DNA from: Gillisia sp. Hel_I_86
Lineage (GTDB): Bacteria; Bacteroidota; Bacteroidia; Flavobacteriales; Flavobacteriaceae
Direction of reading: 5' to 3'
NCBI RefSeq assembly: GCF_007827275.1
Contig: NZ_VISE01000001.1
Span: 3,906,001 to 3,970,000 of the forward strand
DNA: 64,000 nt
The notes beneath the pieces are model-generated. The model saw nothing but the letters and a program-made list of their open reading frames with translations. It had not been told where the DNA came from and did not search any database. This document shows, piece by piece, positions 17,562-27,638 of this stretch. Numbering within the stretch: the first letter of the stretch is position 1; each line of letters begins with the position of its first letter. Both the position numbers and the translations under genes were made by a program.

Positions 17562-20224
17562 TACTCATCAAATAATTTTGTTTGACTTTCCTCGCCATTA
17601 TTTTTCACTTTCGATGATACATCAGAAGCGCTTTCTTCCTTCTTACCTTCTTCTCCATCGACAACTTCCTCTTCCAAAACTTCCAATTCCTCAAGAACCA
17701 CTTCTTCTACCTCATAAGGCACGGGATCCAATAAATTTATTTGTTTTATTTTTTCCGTGGTAAGCTGATTTCCAAGGGCTTTAATCCCCTTTACCGAAAT
17801 AAATTCTTCAATATTGATTATTTGATTTTCTCTGGCATCCTTTCCCCTTATTTTAGAAAAGACAAGCTCAACTTGTGGAATATAATCTGTAGAAACCAGT
17901 TCCAAATAAGACTTTTCATGATCTCCTATAAACTGCTCATCCCGGTCTTCGTTTTCCATCAAGAACCTCTTTACATAATAACGTTCTTTCTCTGCCTCCC
18001 AGTAAATTGCTGAAATAGGTTTTTTAGGAGACCATTTTTCCAGAACGATGAATTCATCATCGAACCTAGTTGTCAATTCAGGTTTAATGGTCTTGGCAAC
18101 CCCGTCTTGGGTAATAAGCAACAGCCTGTCTTCTCCCTTAAATTCCCCAAGCAACTCCCCACGCTCATCTACATTTAACCTCTTTACACTATCATCGAAC
18201 CAAATTCTACGAGGTTTTAGGGTAGAAACCCCTTCTTCTTTCAGTTCTATCTTTTTAACTGCGTACTTGGTAACAATATTTCCTTTCACATTTCGGCCTT
18301 TTATCGCCATATCTGCAAAGTCTACTTCAAACTTAAGTTTTTTGATACTGCCTACCTGCCTTAAATAAACCGTGACCACCTCCGCTTCTCCATTGGGATT
18401 TGCTGAAAAATAAAGGATCTTGGAATCTTTTTTACCTTGAGAAACAGGATATTCCCGATCTCTCGTTATAGAAGTAACCGCAAATCTTTTTATATAAGAA
18501 GAACCTCCTTTGCCATCACGATAGATCAAATTATAGATCGTGCGTTTATCCTTCTTTTTAAAGACTGCCACATGAATAATATCTTTCCCAATAAACGTTT
18601 TGGAGTCTACCTTGGTGACCATCATTGTTCCATCTGCCGTAAAGCAAATGATATCATCGATATCTGAACAATCTGCAACAAACTCATCTTTCTTTAAGGA
18701 GGTTCCTATAAAACCCTCTTTCCTGTTTACATAGAGCTTTGTGTTGTGCATAGCTACTTTAGAAGCTTCTATATCATCAAACAGTTTAAGCTCTGTCTTA
18801 CGTTCCCTTCCTGCTCCATATTCCTTTTTTAACCTTGTAAAATAGGCAATAGCAAAGTCTATAAGATGATCCAAATGATGTTTTACCTGTGCTATTTCAT
18901 CTTCTAGGGAATCAATTTTTTGTTGTGCTTTATCTATATCGAATTTAGAGATACGCTTAATTCTAATTTCTGTTAACCTGGTAATATCCTCTTCGGTCAC
19001 CGCACGTTTTAAATGGGTGATATGTGGCTTTAAACCATTATCAATGGCCTTTATAACTCCTTCCCAGGTCTCTTCTTCTTCAATATCCCGATAGATCCTG
19101 TTTTCTATAAAAATTCGTTCCAATGAAGCAAAATGCCATTGTTCTTCAAATTCTTCCAGCCTGATTTCCAAATCCCTTTTCAGCAGACTAAGCGTATGGT
19201 CTGTAGACAGTTTCAGCATTTCGGAAACCCCAAGAAAGATCGGTTTATTATCTATGATCACACAGCCTAAGGGAGAAATTGAATTCTCGCAAGTCGTGAA
19301 TGCATATAATGCATCTATCATTTTATCTGGAGACACATTTGGCGGCAAATAGATCAATATTTCTACAAACTCTGCAGTGTTGTCTTCAATTCGCTTGATC
19401 TTTATCTTGCCTTTATCGTTAGCTTTTAAGATAGATTCTATTAAAGAAGTGGTTGTGGTACCAAAGGGTATCTCTGTTATAGCCAATACATTCTTCTCAT
19501 ATTGGGAAATTTTTGCCCGAACCCTTACCTTTCCACCCCGTTTGCCATCATTGTAATTTGAAACATCTGCTTCTCCACCAGTAGGGAAATCTGGAAATAA
19601 TTTAAAATTCTTGCCTTTTAAATGTTTTATGGAAGCATCTATAAGCTCCATAAAATTGTGAGGTAAAATGCGGGTACTTAATCCAACCGCAATTCCCTCT
19701 GCCCCTTGCGCAAGCAATAATGGAAATCTAACAGGTAGATTTACCGGCTCCTTTTTCCTACCATCGTAGGATAATTGCCAATTGGTTATCTTGGGATTAT
19801 AAATGACCTCCAAAGCAAATTTGGACAGTCTAGCTTCAATATATCTAGGTGCAGCTGCACGGTCCCCGGTAAAAACATTTCCCCAGTTCCCTTGCATATC
19901 TATTAAAAGATCCTTTTGCCCCACCTGCACCATGGCATCCCCAATACTCGCATCCCCATGCGGGTGATACTGCATGGTATGGCCAACGATATTGGCAACT
20001 TTGTTATATCTCCCATCATCCAGATCTTTCATGGAATGCATGATCCTGCGCTGTACTGGTTTAAAACCATCTTCTACAGCGGGAACGGCACGTTCTAAAA
20101 TTACATAGGAAGCATAATCCAAAAACCAATCTTTGTACATTCCTGTAACCCGAATAAGTGTTTCTTTAGACTGCTCCTGTTCCTCTGGTGCTTCTTGGGA
20201 ATTATCTTGATATTCTAAATCCAT
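17561..20224 (-). CDS. parC: DNA topoisomerase IV subunit A
   Basis: The strand-breaking subunit of topoisomerase IV, which decatenates daughter chromosomes. The catalytic tyrosine is in AAAPRYIEARLSK (Tyr128). The quinolone region reads HPHGDASIGDAMV with the usual serine (Ser93) intact. After residue 500 come beta-pinwheel repeats, and the last 60 residues are strongly acidic. The TAATG overlaps link it to the small membrane protein upstream and mscL downstream. Its partner in the same operon is a ParE-type B subunit, which favours topoisomerase IV over gyrase. Confidence 0.93.
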   Translation of the reverse strand: MDLEYQDNSQEAPEEQEQSKETLIRVTGMYKDWFLDYASYVILERAVPAVEDGFKPVQRRIMHSMKDLDDGRYNKVANIVGHTMQYHPHGDASIGDAMVQVGQKDLLIDMQGNWGNVFTGDRAAAPRYIEARLSKFALEVIYNPKITNWQLSYDGRKKEPVNLPVRFPLLLAQGAEGIAVGLSTRILPHNFMELIDASIKHLKGKNFKLFPDFPTGGEADVSNYNDGKRGGKVRVRAKISQYEKNVLAITEIPFGTTTTSLIESILKANDKGKIKIKRIEDNTAEFVEILIYLPPNVSPDKMIDALYAFTTCENSISPLGCVIIDNKPIFLGVSEMLKLSTDHTLSLLKRDLEIRLEEFEEQWHFASLERIFIENRIYRDIEEEETWEGVIKAIDNGLKPHITHLKRAVTEEDITRLTEIRIKRISKFDIDKAQQKIDSLEDEIAQVKHHLDHLIDFAIAYFTRLKKEYGAGRERKTELKLFDDIEASKVAMHNTKLYVNRKEGFIGTSLKKDEFVADCSDIDDIICFTADGTMMVTKVDSKTFIGKDIIHVAVFKKKDKRTIYNLIYRDGKGGSSYIKRFAVTSITRDREYPVSQGKKDSKILYFSANPNGEAEVVTVYLRQVGSIKKLKFEVDFADMAIKGRNVKGNIVTKYAVKKIELKEEGVSTLKPRRIWFDDSVKRLNVDERGELLGEFKGEDRLLLITQDGVAKTIKPELTTRFDDEFIVLEKWSPKKPISAIYWEAEKERYYVKRFLMENEDRDEQFIGDHEKSYLELVSTDYIPQVELVFSKIRGKDARENQIINIEEFISVKGIKALGNQLTTEKIKQINLLDPVPYEVEEVVLEELEVLEEEVVDGEEGKKEESASDVSSKVKNNGEESQTKLFDE

Positions 20225-20712
20225 TAAGCTTCTTCTTTATTTTTCTCAAGTACTTTTCTAAGCGACTCGATCATTCCTCTTTTCTTCTTTTTATTTAAAA
20301 AAGTAATATTGAAGGTGTATTTTCTTGGGCCCTTTTTTCTTCTACTCCTAATATAAATTTTGAGCGTTGCGTAAATAAAAAAATCCGTTACTTTAAAATC
20401 TATCAATTTTCCTTTAGGAAATTCTGCTCTTTTCACACGGTATTCCATGAATTTTGAAAAAAACAACCCGTTGTTCTTAAAGTTCAGGGTTTCCCCATCG
20501 CTATCGAAATCGAAAGACTGTCCAATCCTGTGAAAATATATTCCGAAGAGTATTAATAATATATTGGGCAGAAAATGACTAAAAGTGATAGTGCTCTCAT
20601 TATCTGAAGCCATCAACTCTATATTCACAAAGATATTGGTAACGAAAGCCGCGACAATTATCATGTAGATAGAAGGAACAAGCTTGGTTTCAGTAGTGTT
20701 TTTAAACCTCAT
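20224..20712 (-). CDS. Small membrane protein within the topoisomerase IV operon, function unknown
   Basis: A 162-residue protein with two hydrophobic helices (LVPSIYMIIVAAFVTNIFVNI and FLPNILLILFGIYFHRIG) followed by a basic soluble domain rich in Lys/Arg (RSRRKKGPRKYTF). The layout resembles proteins with two membrane helices and a PH-like domain, but I cannot assign a family. It lies four bases after parE and its stop shares a base with the parC start (TAATG), so all three are translated together. Confidence 0.75.
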   Translation of the reverse strand: MRFKNTTETKLVPSIYMIIVAAFVTNIFVNIELMASDNESTITFSHFLPNILLILFGIYFHRIGQSFDFDSDGETLNFKNNGLFFSKFMEYRVKRAEFPKGKLIDFKVTDFFIYATLKIYIRSRRKKGPRKYTFNITFLNKKKKRGMIESLRKVLEKNKEEA

Positions 20713-20715
20713 AGG

Positions 20716-22569
20716 CTATTCCTCTATCAAATCGAGTTCGACTTTTAAATTATCTATTATAAATTCCTGCCTGTCTGGCGTATTTTTGCCCATATAAAAA
20801 CTCAACAATTCTTCAATAGACATTTCCTTGTCCAACATTACAGGATCCAATCTAATATTTTCTCCAATAAAATGCTTGAATTCGTCTGGAGAGATCTCTC
20901 CAAGTCCTTTAAATCGTGTAATCTCTACTTTCCCGGCTAATTTTTCCTGCGCTTGTTGTTTTTCCAACTGACTGTAGCAATATATTGTTTCCTTTTTGTT
21001 CCGAACCCTAAATAACGGGGTTTGCAAGATATATAAATGGTTTTCCTTAATAAGTTCCGGAAAGAACTGAAGGAAAAAAGTAATTAATAACAACCTAATA
21101 TGCATTCCATCCACATCGGCATCGGTTGCGATTACAATATTGTTATATCGTAAATCTGCAATAGATTCCTCTATATTTAATGCCGCTTGCAATAAATTGA
21201 ATTCTTCATTCTCGTATACGATCTTTTTGGAAAGGCCATAACTATTCAACGGTTTTCCTTTTAAACTGAAAACAGCCTGTGTATTTACATCCCTTGATTT
21301 AGTGATACTACCACTCGCAGAATCTCCCTCTGTTATAAAAAGTGTAGATTCTAAATACCTTTCCTTTTTACTGTCCCCCAAATGAATTCTACAATCCCGA
21401 AGCTTTTTATTGTGCAAACTAGCTTTTTTGGCCCGATCCTTTGCTAGTTTTCTAATTCCGGATAATTCTTTGCGCTCGCGCTCCGCTTGCAAGATCTTTC
21501 GTTGTAATTTCTCGGCAGTTTCTGGATTCTTATGGAGGTAGTTATCCAAGTATTTTTTCAGAAAATCGTTTATATATGTCCGCACAGTAGGCAAATCTCC
21601 ACCCATATCTGTAGAACCCAACTTTGTCTTCGTTTGACTTTCAAAGACTGGCTCCATCACTTTTATGCTTATTGCAGTCACTACCGATTTTCGAATATCG
21701 GAAGATTCATAGTTCTTCCCGAAGAATTCCCGGATCGTTCTTACCAATGATTCCCTATAGGCTATTAAATGCGTTCCCCCTTGAGAGGTGTTTTGTCCAT
21801 TTACAAATGAATGATATTCTTCAGAATATTGGGTTTTACTATGTGTAAGTGCAACCTCAATATCTTCCCCTCTAAGATGAATGATTGGATAAAGTTGATC
21901 TTCTTCATTAATACTATCCCCCAGAAGGTCTTTTAATCCATTTTCTGAATAAAATTTTTGCCCATTAAAGATGATAGTAAGGCCAGGATTTAAATACACA
22001 TAATTTTTGAGCATCTTTTCGATATACTCATTACGATATTTAAAGTTTTTGAAGATGCCTTCGTCTGGAGTGAACGAAACCTTTGTGCCACGGCGTCTAG
22101 AGGTTTCATCAAGTTCTTCTTCATTCATTAAATTCCCCTGCTCAAATTCTGCAGATTTAGATCTTCCATCCCTGGTGGATTCTACTTTAAAATTAGAAGA
22201 TAGCGCATTAACAGCTTTTGTTCCAACCCCATTTAAACCAACCGATTTCTTGAATGCCCTGGAGTCATACTTACCCCCGGTATTCATTTTAGAAACTACA
22301 TCTACCACTTTTCCCAATGGAATCCCGCGACCATAATCCCGAACAATAACACGCTGATTTTGAACGGAGATCTCAATGGTCTTCCCCGTTCCCATCACAA
22401 ATTCATCGATACTGTTATCCAAAACTTCCTTAAGAAGAATATAGATGCCATCATCTGCAGTAGAACCGTCACCAAGTTTTCCAATATACATTCCAGGGCG
22501 CATTCTAATGTGCTCCTTCCAATCTAAAGAACGAATATTATCTTCGGTATACTTGGTTTCCTCGATCAT
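20716..22569 (-). CDS. parE: DNA topoisomerase IV subunit B
   Basis: The ATPase subunit. GHKL motifs are clear: [28 protein letters not shown] and [14 protein letters not shown]. The TOPRIM part has [13 protein letters not shown] and [15 protein letters not shown]. The 617 residues match the short ParE type. The first gene of a four-gene operon (parE, membrane protein, parC, mscL). The 352-base gap upstream contains repeat copy B and no recognisable promoter on inspection. Confidence 0.93.
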   Translation of the reverse strand: MIEETKYTEDNIRSLDWKEHIRMRPGMYIGKLGDGSTADDGIYILLKEVLDNSIDEFVMGTGKTIEISVQNQRVIVRDYGRGIPLGKVVDVVSKMNTGGKYDSRAFKKSVGLNGVGTKAVNALSSNFKVESTRDGRSKSAEFEQGNLMNEEELDETSRRRGTKVSFTPDEGIFKNFKYRNEYIEKMLKNYVYLNPGLTIIFNGQKFYSENGLKDLLGDSINEEDQLYPIIHLRGEDIEVALTHSKTQYSEEYHSFVNGQNTSQGGTHLIAYRESLVRTIREFFGKNYESSDIRKSVVTAISIKVMEPVFESQTKTKLGSTDMGGDLPTVRTYINDFLKKYLDNYLHKNPETAEKLQRKILQAERERKELSGIRKLAKDRAKKASLHNKKLRDCRIHLGDSKKERYLESTLFITEGDSASGSITKSRDVNTQAVFSLKGKPLNSYGLSKKIVYENEEFNLLQAALNIEESIADLRYNNIVIATDADVDGMHIRLLLITFFLQFFPELIKENHLYILQTPLFRVRNKKETIYCYSQLEKQQAQEKLAGKVEITRFKGLGEISPDEFKHFIGENIRLDPVMLDKEMSIEELLSFYMGKNTPDRQEFIIDNLKVELDLIEE

Positions 22570-22715
22570 AAATAGTTTGTGCCGTTGAGTCGCTAATATA
22601 AGGGTTACAATAAATAATTGAAATAGGTAGCCAACAAAGTAATTAACAAAGAAATCAAGAATGATTTAATAAGAGCTGCCTATTATTATTTTCCGGGTAA
22701 TTACTTAGAAATCTA

Positions 22716-22784
22716 GTCACCCTGAACTTGTTTCAGGGTCTCTTTGCAAAATACTGAGATACTGAAACGAGTTCAGCATGACGT
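22716..22784. repeat. Palindromic repeat, copy B (core hairpins only)
   Basis: Two hairpins, CACCCTGAACTTGTTTCAGGGT and ACTGAAACGAGTTCAGCATGACG, are the core of the dispersed element; the outer inverted ends seen in copies C-E are not visible. It lies in the gap 22570-22921 between parE and ychF; I see nothing else in that gap. Confidence 0.65.
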
Positions 22785-22921
22785 GAAATATAAATGTAGG
22801 TTGGAAAAAGTATTACCAACAAAAAAACAATCATTCAGAGATCAAATGTTCTTTTTTACCAAAAAACAGAAAAATCCCACATTGCTGCAAGATTTATATT
22901 CTGATAATATTTTATTTTGAA

Positions 22922-24016
22922 CTACACGTTAAACCTAAAATGCATCACATCTCCATCCTTAACAATGTATTCCTTCCCTTCTACTTTCATTTTACCAGCT
23001 TCTTTTACTTTGGCTTCACTCCCAAAAGAAGCAAAATCTTCATAAGCGATCACCTCGGCACGAATAAATCCTTTTTCGAAATCGGTATGTATCACTCCTG
23101 CAGCCTGTGGCGCGCTAGACCCCACTGGTATTGTCCAAGCTCTCACTTCTTTAACTCCTGCCGTGAAATAAGTTTGAAGATTAAGAAGTCTGTAGGCTCC
23201 ACGGATAAGTTTTGCTGAACCCGGTTCATCCAACCCAATATCCTGAAGAAACATTTGGCGCTCTTCGTAATCATCCAGCTCGGTAATATCAGCTTCGGTT
23301 CCTACTGCCAAAACTATAACCTCCGCATTTTCATTTTTTACAGCTTCTTTCACCTGCGCTACAAATTCATTCCCATTTACAGCAGCTTTTTCATCTACAT
23401 TACACACATACATTACCGGTTTATCTGTAATTAGTTGCAGGTTTTTTATAAATTCCTCTCTTTCCGAATCGGTAAGTTCCAATGCTCTTACAGAATTTCC
23501 CGCTTCCAGACCGGCTTTCACTTTTAATAAAGCTGCTTCTTCTTTTTGAGCCTCCTTATTACCCGTTCTAGAAGCTCTTTTCACCTTCTCCAATTTTTTA
23601 TCCACCGTTTCAAGATCCTTTAGCTGAAGCTCCATATCTATGGTTTCCTTATCTCTAACAGGATCTACAGAACCATCTACGTGCACAATATTATCGTCTT
23701 CAAAACAACGCAACACATGAAGGATCGCATCGGTTTCACGAATATTTCCTAAAAACTGATTTCCTAGACCTTCACCCTTACTAGCTCCTTTAACAAGACC
23801 AGCAATATCTACTATATCTACAGTTGCAGGCAACACACGCTCTGGGTGTACCAAGGACTCCAATTTTTGGAGCCGCATATCCGGCACATTTACAACCCCA
23901 ATATTGGGTTCTATGGTACAAAAAGGAAAGTTTGCACTTTGCGCCTTTGCATTAGATAAACAATTAAACAGCGTTGATTTTCCAACATTGGGCAATCCTA
24001 CAATTCCAGCTTTCAT
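22922..24016 (-). CDS. ychF: Redox-regulated ATPase YchF (Obg-family)
   Basis: A P-loop protein of the Obg/TRAFAC class that binds the ribosome and hydrolyses ATP rather than GTP. It begins MKAGIVGLPNVGKSTLFNCLS (Walker A); the specificity motif is NVDE instead of NKxD, as is typical of YchF. The TGS domain is at the C-terminus (FFTAGVKEVRAWTIPVGSSAPQAAGVIHTDF). I use the ATG at 24016 (364 residues); the open frame extends to 24052, but a -7-like box (CAAAGATA on the plus strand, 24050-24057) lies there. Confidence 0.95.
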   Translation of the reverse strand: MKAGIVGLPNVGKSTLFNCLSNAKAQSANFPFCTIEPNIGVVNVPDMRLQKLESLVHPERVLPATVDIVDIAGLVKGASKGEGLGNQFLGNIRETDAILHVLRCFEDDNIVHVDGSVDPVRDKETIDMELQLKDLETVDKKLEKVKRASRTGNKEAQKEEAALLKVKAGLEAGNSVRALELTDSEREEFIKNLQLITDKPVMYVCNVDEKAAVNGNEFVAQVKEAVKNENAEVIVLAVGTEADITELDDYEERQMFLQDIGLDEPGSAKLIRGAYRLLNLQTYFTAGVKEVRAWTIPVGSSAPQAAGVIHTDFEKGFIRAEVIAYEDFASFGSEAKVKEAGKMKVEGKEYIVKDGDVMHFRFNV

Positions 24017-24315
24017 ACAATAAAATTTAATGCTTTGTTTTTGCGGCTGCAAAGATAGGTTTTAATCTTGTAAGTATGAAGTGAGAGTTTAAAGAAACAA
24101 ATTCAAGTGGATCGCAACTTTCGTGATTTGAACTTAAAATTCATGCATAAAATTACGTTATATCCTAGTCCATATATTTTTTCGTTTATATAATTTTTTG
24201 TTATTCTTGTCTAGATTTATATTTTTTCAGTGTTTTTAACAGGATACCCCCCTTCACTTTCTCGAGAAACATTTCATTTAAATCACAATTAATTAACTAC
24301 TAAAAAAAATTACTT

Positions 24316-27033
24316 ATGAACAAAATTTTATTATTTTTTACCCTAGTATTTGCTCCCTGGTTCCTAATGGCACAGCAAGTTAATGGAACGGTTACAGACA
24401 ACTCCGGCGTACCACTTCCAGGAGTAAACGTTTTCGAAAAGAGTACCACTAATGGTACAACAACAGATTTCGACGGAAATTACACCATCACGGTTAGCGA
24501 AAATGCCACACTGGTTTTTAGTTATGTTGGGTTTGAGCAAACCGAAGAAGTTGTTGCTGGAAGAGCTACAATAAATGTTTCTTTGGCAGATGGGGTTTCC
24601 TTGGGAGAAATTCAAATAGTAGGGTCTAGAAGCCCAAAACGTACAGCTACCGATACTCCTGTTGCGATAGATGTTATAGATGTAGCTGCTATATCCACCC
24701 AAACAGGTAGAATTGAAGTAAATGAATTGTTGCAGTACGCGGCTCCTTCATTTAATGCAAATAAGCAATCTGGATCGGATGGTGCAGATCATATAGACCC
24801 TGCTTCGTTAAGAGGTTTAGGACCAGATCAGACCTTGGTTTTAATAAATGGTAAAAGGAGGCACCAATCTTCATTAATCAACATTTTTGGAACAAGAGGT
24901 CGTGGTAATACGGGAACAGATTTAAATGCGATCCCAGCTTCAGCAATAAAAAGAATCGAGATCTTAAGAGATGGAGCTTCCGCACAATATGGATCTGATG
25001 CCATTGCGGGGGTTATAAATCTTGTATTGAATGATGAAGTTGGAAAATTTACCGGAAATGTAAATTATGGTTTCTATAATACGAATGCAGAGGGAGATTT
25101 TCCTGAAGGAACTCCAAATACAGATGGAAATAGATTGGATACCGAAAGAGATGGAAATCAAATTGGAGCCGATAAATCTTTCGATGGAGAATCTGTTAAA
25201 GTTACCGCTAACTATGGTGTTGGGATTGGAGAAGGTGGTTTTGCCAACTTCACGACAGAATATATAAGTAAAAACAAAACGCTTAGACCTGGATTCGATT
25301 TTAGAAGAGGTTTTGGAGAAGCGGCGATAGATGGATTTAATTTCTTCGGAAATGTAGCTATACCGTTAACCGATAATTCCGAGTTTTATGCTTTTGGGGG
25401 TAGAAATTATAGAGATACCGATGCATTTGCATTTACCAGAAACAATCCCACAGAGAGAAACGTTGTGAGTATTTACCCTGATGGGTTTACTCCAAGAATT
25501 ACCTCTATAATTACCGATAATTCTGTTGCAGCAGGTTTTAGAACTGAAACTGAAAGCGGTTGGAAAATTGATGTAAGCAATACTTGGGGAAAGAACTTTT
25601 TCCATTATTATATTAAGGGAACTTTAAACGCTTCTTTGCAAGATAATTCACCAACTAATTTTGATGCCGGTGGACATAGTTTAAGCCAAAACACAGTTAA
25701 TTTAGATTTCTCTAAGTATTATGAAGACTTATTGGAAGGTGTAAACTTCGCATTTGGTGCAGAATATAAAACTGAGAACTTCGTAATCTTCGAAGGAGAA
25801 GAAGGATCTTATGCCACTTATGATGGTACTGGGTCTGTTAACAATGCCTATGATGACGTTGTTAGAGATGTAGATGGAAATCCTGTTTTAGATATGAATG
25901 ACAAAACTATTCCAAACCCTATTACAGCTTTATTACCAGCTGGACCTGGTGGATCTCAAGGTTTCCCTGGATATGGACCAGCGAATGAGGTAGATCGAAG
26001 CAGATCTAACGTCTCTTTTTATGTAGATGGGGAATTTGAATTTACAGATAGATTTTTGGTTGCGGCAGCAGCAAGGTTTGAAGATTACAGCGATTTTGGA
26101 AGCACACTTAATGGTAAGTTAGCAACGAGATTTAAGTTGACTGATGGTGTGAATTTAAGAGGATCTGTAAGTACAGGCTTCAGAGCTCCTTCATTAGCGC
26201 AGATTTATTACAACTTAAAATTCACCAATTTTGTAGGTGGAGAAGCATTAGAATCTTTATTGTCTCCTAATAATAGTCCGGTAACTGCATCTTTTGGAAT
26301 TGGACCATTGCAAGAAGAAACTGCATTTAATGCCTCTTTAGGTTTTACAGCAAATTTTGGAAATTTCACGGCCACAGTAGATGGATATTATATAGACATT
26401 CAAGACCGTATAGTTTTAACAGGAAACTTTGATGCTCCACAAATAGAAAATGTTGAAGCTGCACAGTTCTTTGCAAATGGAGCGGATACTAAAACTATGG
26501 GATTAGACATTGTTCTTTCCCATAAAGTGCAATTGGGTGAAGGAACTTTAACTTCTAGCTTTATAGGAAACTTTAATGATATGGAGATTACCGATGTAAA
26601 AAATGGAGCACTAGATGAACAAACTTTCTTTGGAGAAAGAGATAAAGCGTTTTTATTAGCATCAGCCCCAGACAGTAAGTTGATCTTAAACTTAAAATAT
26701 GACATCAATAAATTTGATGTTGCTTTAGGAGTGAATCGATTTAGTGAGGTGAAATTATTAGATTTCCAAACTTTTGAAGATGTTGCAGATTATGGAACTT
26801 TTGAGGATCAGATTGCAGCAGCAACAGATACTTACGGTTCTAAAATAACTACCGATCTAAATTTAGGATATAAAATAAGTAATAACCTAAAATTAAATGT
26901 TGGTAGTAACAACCTTTTCAACGTATATCCAGATCAACAAGATGACTGGAGTGAAGGTGGTGGATACTGGGATTCTGTCCAAATGGGCTTTGGTGGAGCA
27001 TATTACTATGCTAAATTAAATCTTCGGTTCTAA
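24316..27033 (+). CDS. TonB-dependent receptor with N-terminal CarboxypepD_reg domain
   Basis: A 905-residue outer-membrane barrel. The signal peptide is MNKILLFFTLVFAPWFLMAQ. A CarboxypepD_reg-like beta domain (about residues 22-95, VNGTVTDNSGVPLPGVNVFEK) follows, then the plug with GSRSPKRTATDTPVAIDVI and RIEILRDGASAQYGSDAIAGVINLVL. The final residues YYAKLNLRF end in an aromatic, as outer-membrane barrels do. There is no SusD-like gene, so it is not a SusC pair; the ligand is unknown. The 299-base leader has no recognised riboswitch. Confidence 0.92.
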   Translation: MNKILLFFTLVFAPWFLMAQQVNGTVTDNSGVPLPGVNVFEKSTTNGTTTDFDGNYTITVSENATLVFSYVGFEQTEEVVAGRATINVSLADGVSLGEIQIVGSRSPKRTATDTPVAIDVIDVAAISTQTGRIEVNELLQYAAPSFNANKQSGSDGADHIDPASLRGLGPDQTLVLINGKRRHQSSLINIFGTRGRGNTGTDLNAIPASAIKRIEILRDGASAQYGSDAIAGVINLVLNDEVGKFTGNVNYGFYNTNAEGDFPEGTPNTDGNRLDTERDGNQIGADKSFDGESVKVTANYGVGIGEGGFANFTTEYISKNKTLRPGFDFRRGFGEAAIDGFNFFGNVAIPLTDNSEFYAFGGRNYRDTDAFAFTRNNPTERNVVSIYPDGFTPRITSIITDNSVAAGFRTETESGWKIDVSNTWGKNFFHYYIKGTLNASLQDNSPTNFDAGGHSLSQNTVNLDFSKYYEDLLEGVNFAFGAEYKTENFVIFEGEEGSYATYDGTGSVNNAYDDVVRDVDGNPVLDMNDKTIPNPITALLPAGPGGSQGFPGYGPANEVDRSRSNVSFYVDGEFEFTDRFLVAAAARFEDYSDFGSTLNGKLATRFKLTDGVNLRGSVSTGFRAPSLAQIYYNLKFTNFVGGEALESLLSPNNSPVTASFGIGPLQEETAFNASLGFTANFGNFTATVDGYYIDIQDRIVLTGNFDAPQIENVEAAQFFANGADTKTMGLDIVLSHKVQLGEGTLTSSFIGNFNDMEITDVKNGALDEQTFFGERDKAFLLASAPDSKLILNLKYDINKFDVALGVNRFSEVKLLDFQTFEDVADYGTFEDQIAAATDTYGSKITTDLNLGYKISNNLKLNVGSNNLFNVYPDQQDDWSEGGGYWDSVQMGFGGAYYYAKLNLRF

Positions 27034-27050
27034 CACAAACTTTAATATTT

Positions 27051-27085
27051 AAAAAGGCGGGAACATTAGTTCCCGCCTTTTTTTT
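27051..27085 (+). terminator. Terminator of the TonB-dependent receptor gene
   Basis: AAGGCGGGAAC pairs with GTTCCCGCCTT across a short loop (ATTA) and is followed by eight T residues. Confidence 0.9.
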
Positions 27086-27188
27086 GAAAATTAACAATCC
27101 TTACTTCACATTATAAATAAATCTTAAAGTCGATTTAATTCTATACTTATCTTTTACTTTAGTACTGTTTTTATTTAATTCTAAATAG

Positions 27189-27638
27189 ATGAACTATAAG
27201 TATATTCTTCAGAATTTTTATTTATTTATTCTATTAATATTTCAGTTTTCTTGTAATATCCCTAAAGACCAGGAGAATACTTGGGAAAATATTCAGAAGG
27301 ATGGTTTGCATATTGGGGTTAACTCCAACCCTCCATATACATTTCAGAAAGATTCATCCTACACCGGCTCAGAAATAGAATTAATTCAAGCTTTTGCCGA
27401 TAAGCATAAACTTAAGCTTACCTATGAACCTGGAAATGAAACCGATCTTATTGATAAATTGGAGAATTATAAAATTGATATTTTGGTGGGCGGATTTACC
27501 AAAAAAACAGTATGGAAAGAAAAAGTTGGCCTAACAGCTCCATATGATAAAGGAGGCCATGTGATTTTAATAGCGAAAGGTGAAAACAAATTATTGTATT
27601 TTTTGGAATCATTCCTTTTTAACCTCAAGTTAAAATGA
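27189..27638 (+). CDS. Half-size extracellular solute-binding protein (SBP_bac_3-like lipoprotein)
   Basis: A 149-residue lipoprotein (lipobox FQFSC, Cys22). The mature part looks like lobe I of a type II periplasmic binding protein: GLHIGVNSNPPYTFQKDSSYTGSEIELIQAFADKHKLKLTYEPG, then KIDILVGGFTKKTVWKEKVGLTAPYDKGGHVI. Normal members are about 230-260 residues with two lobes; here the second lobe is missing and the end is LYFLESFLFNLKLK. Its TGA overlaps the ATG of the CDF gene. It may be a natural short form or a truncated remnant; I cannot tell by eye. Confidence 0.75.
   Translation: MNYKYILQNFYLFILLIFQFSCNIPKDQENTWENIQKDGLHIGVNSNPPYTFQKDSSYTGSEIELIQAFADKHKLKLTYEPGNETDLIDKLENYKIDILVGGFTKKTVWKEKVGLTAPYDKGGHVILIAKGENKLLYFLESFLFNLKLK

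Noticed and set aside
24316-27033. SusC of a polysaccharide utilisation locus
   Set aside because: No SusD-like, glycoside hydrolase or regulator genes are adjacent.
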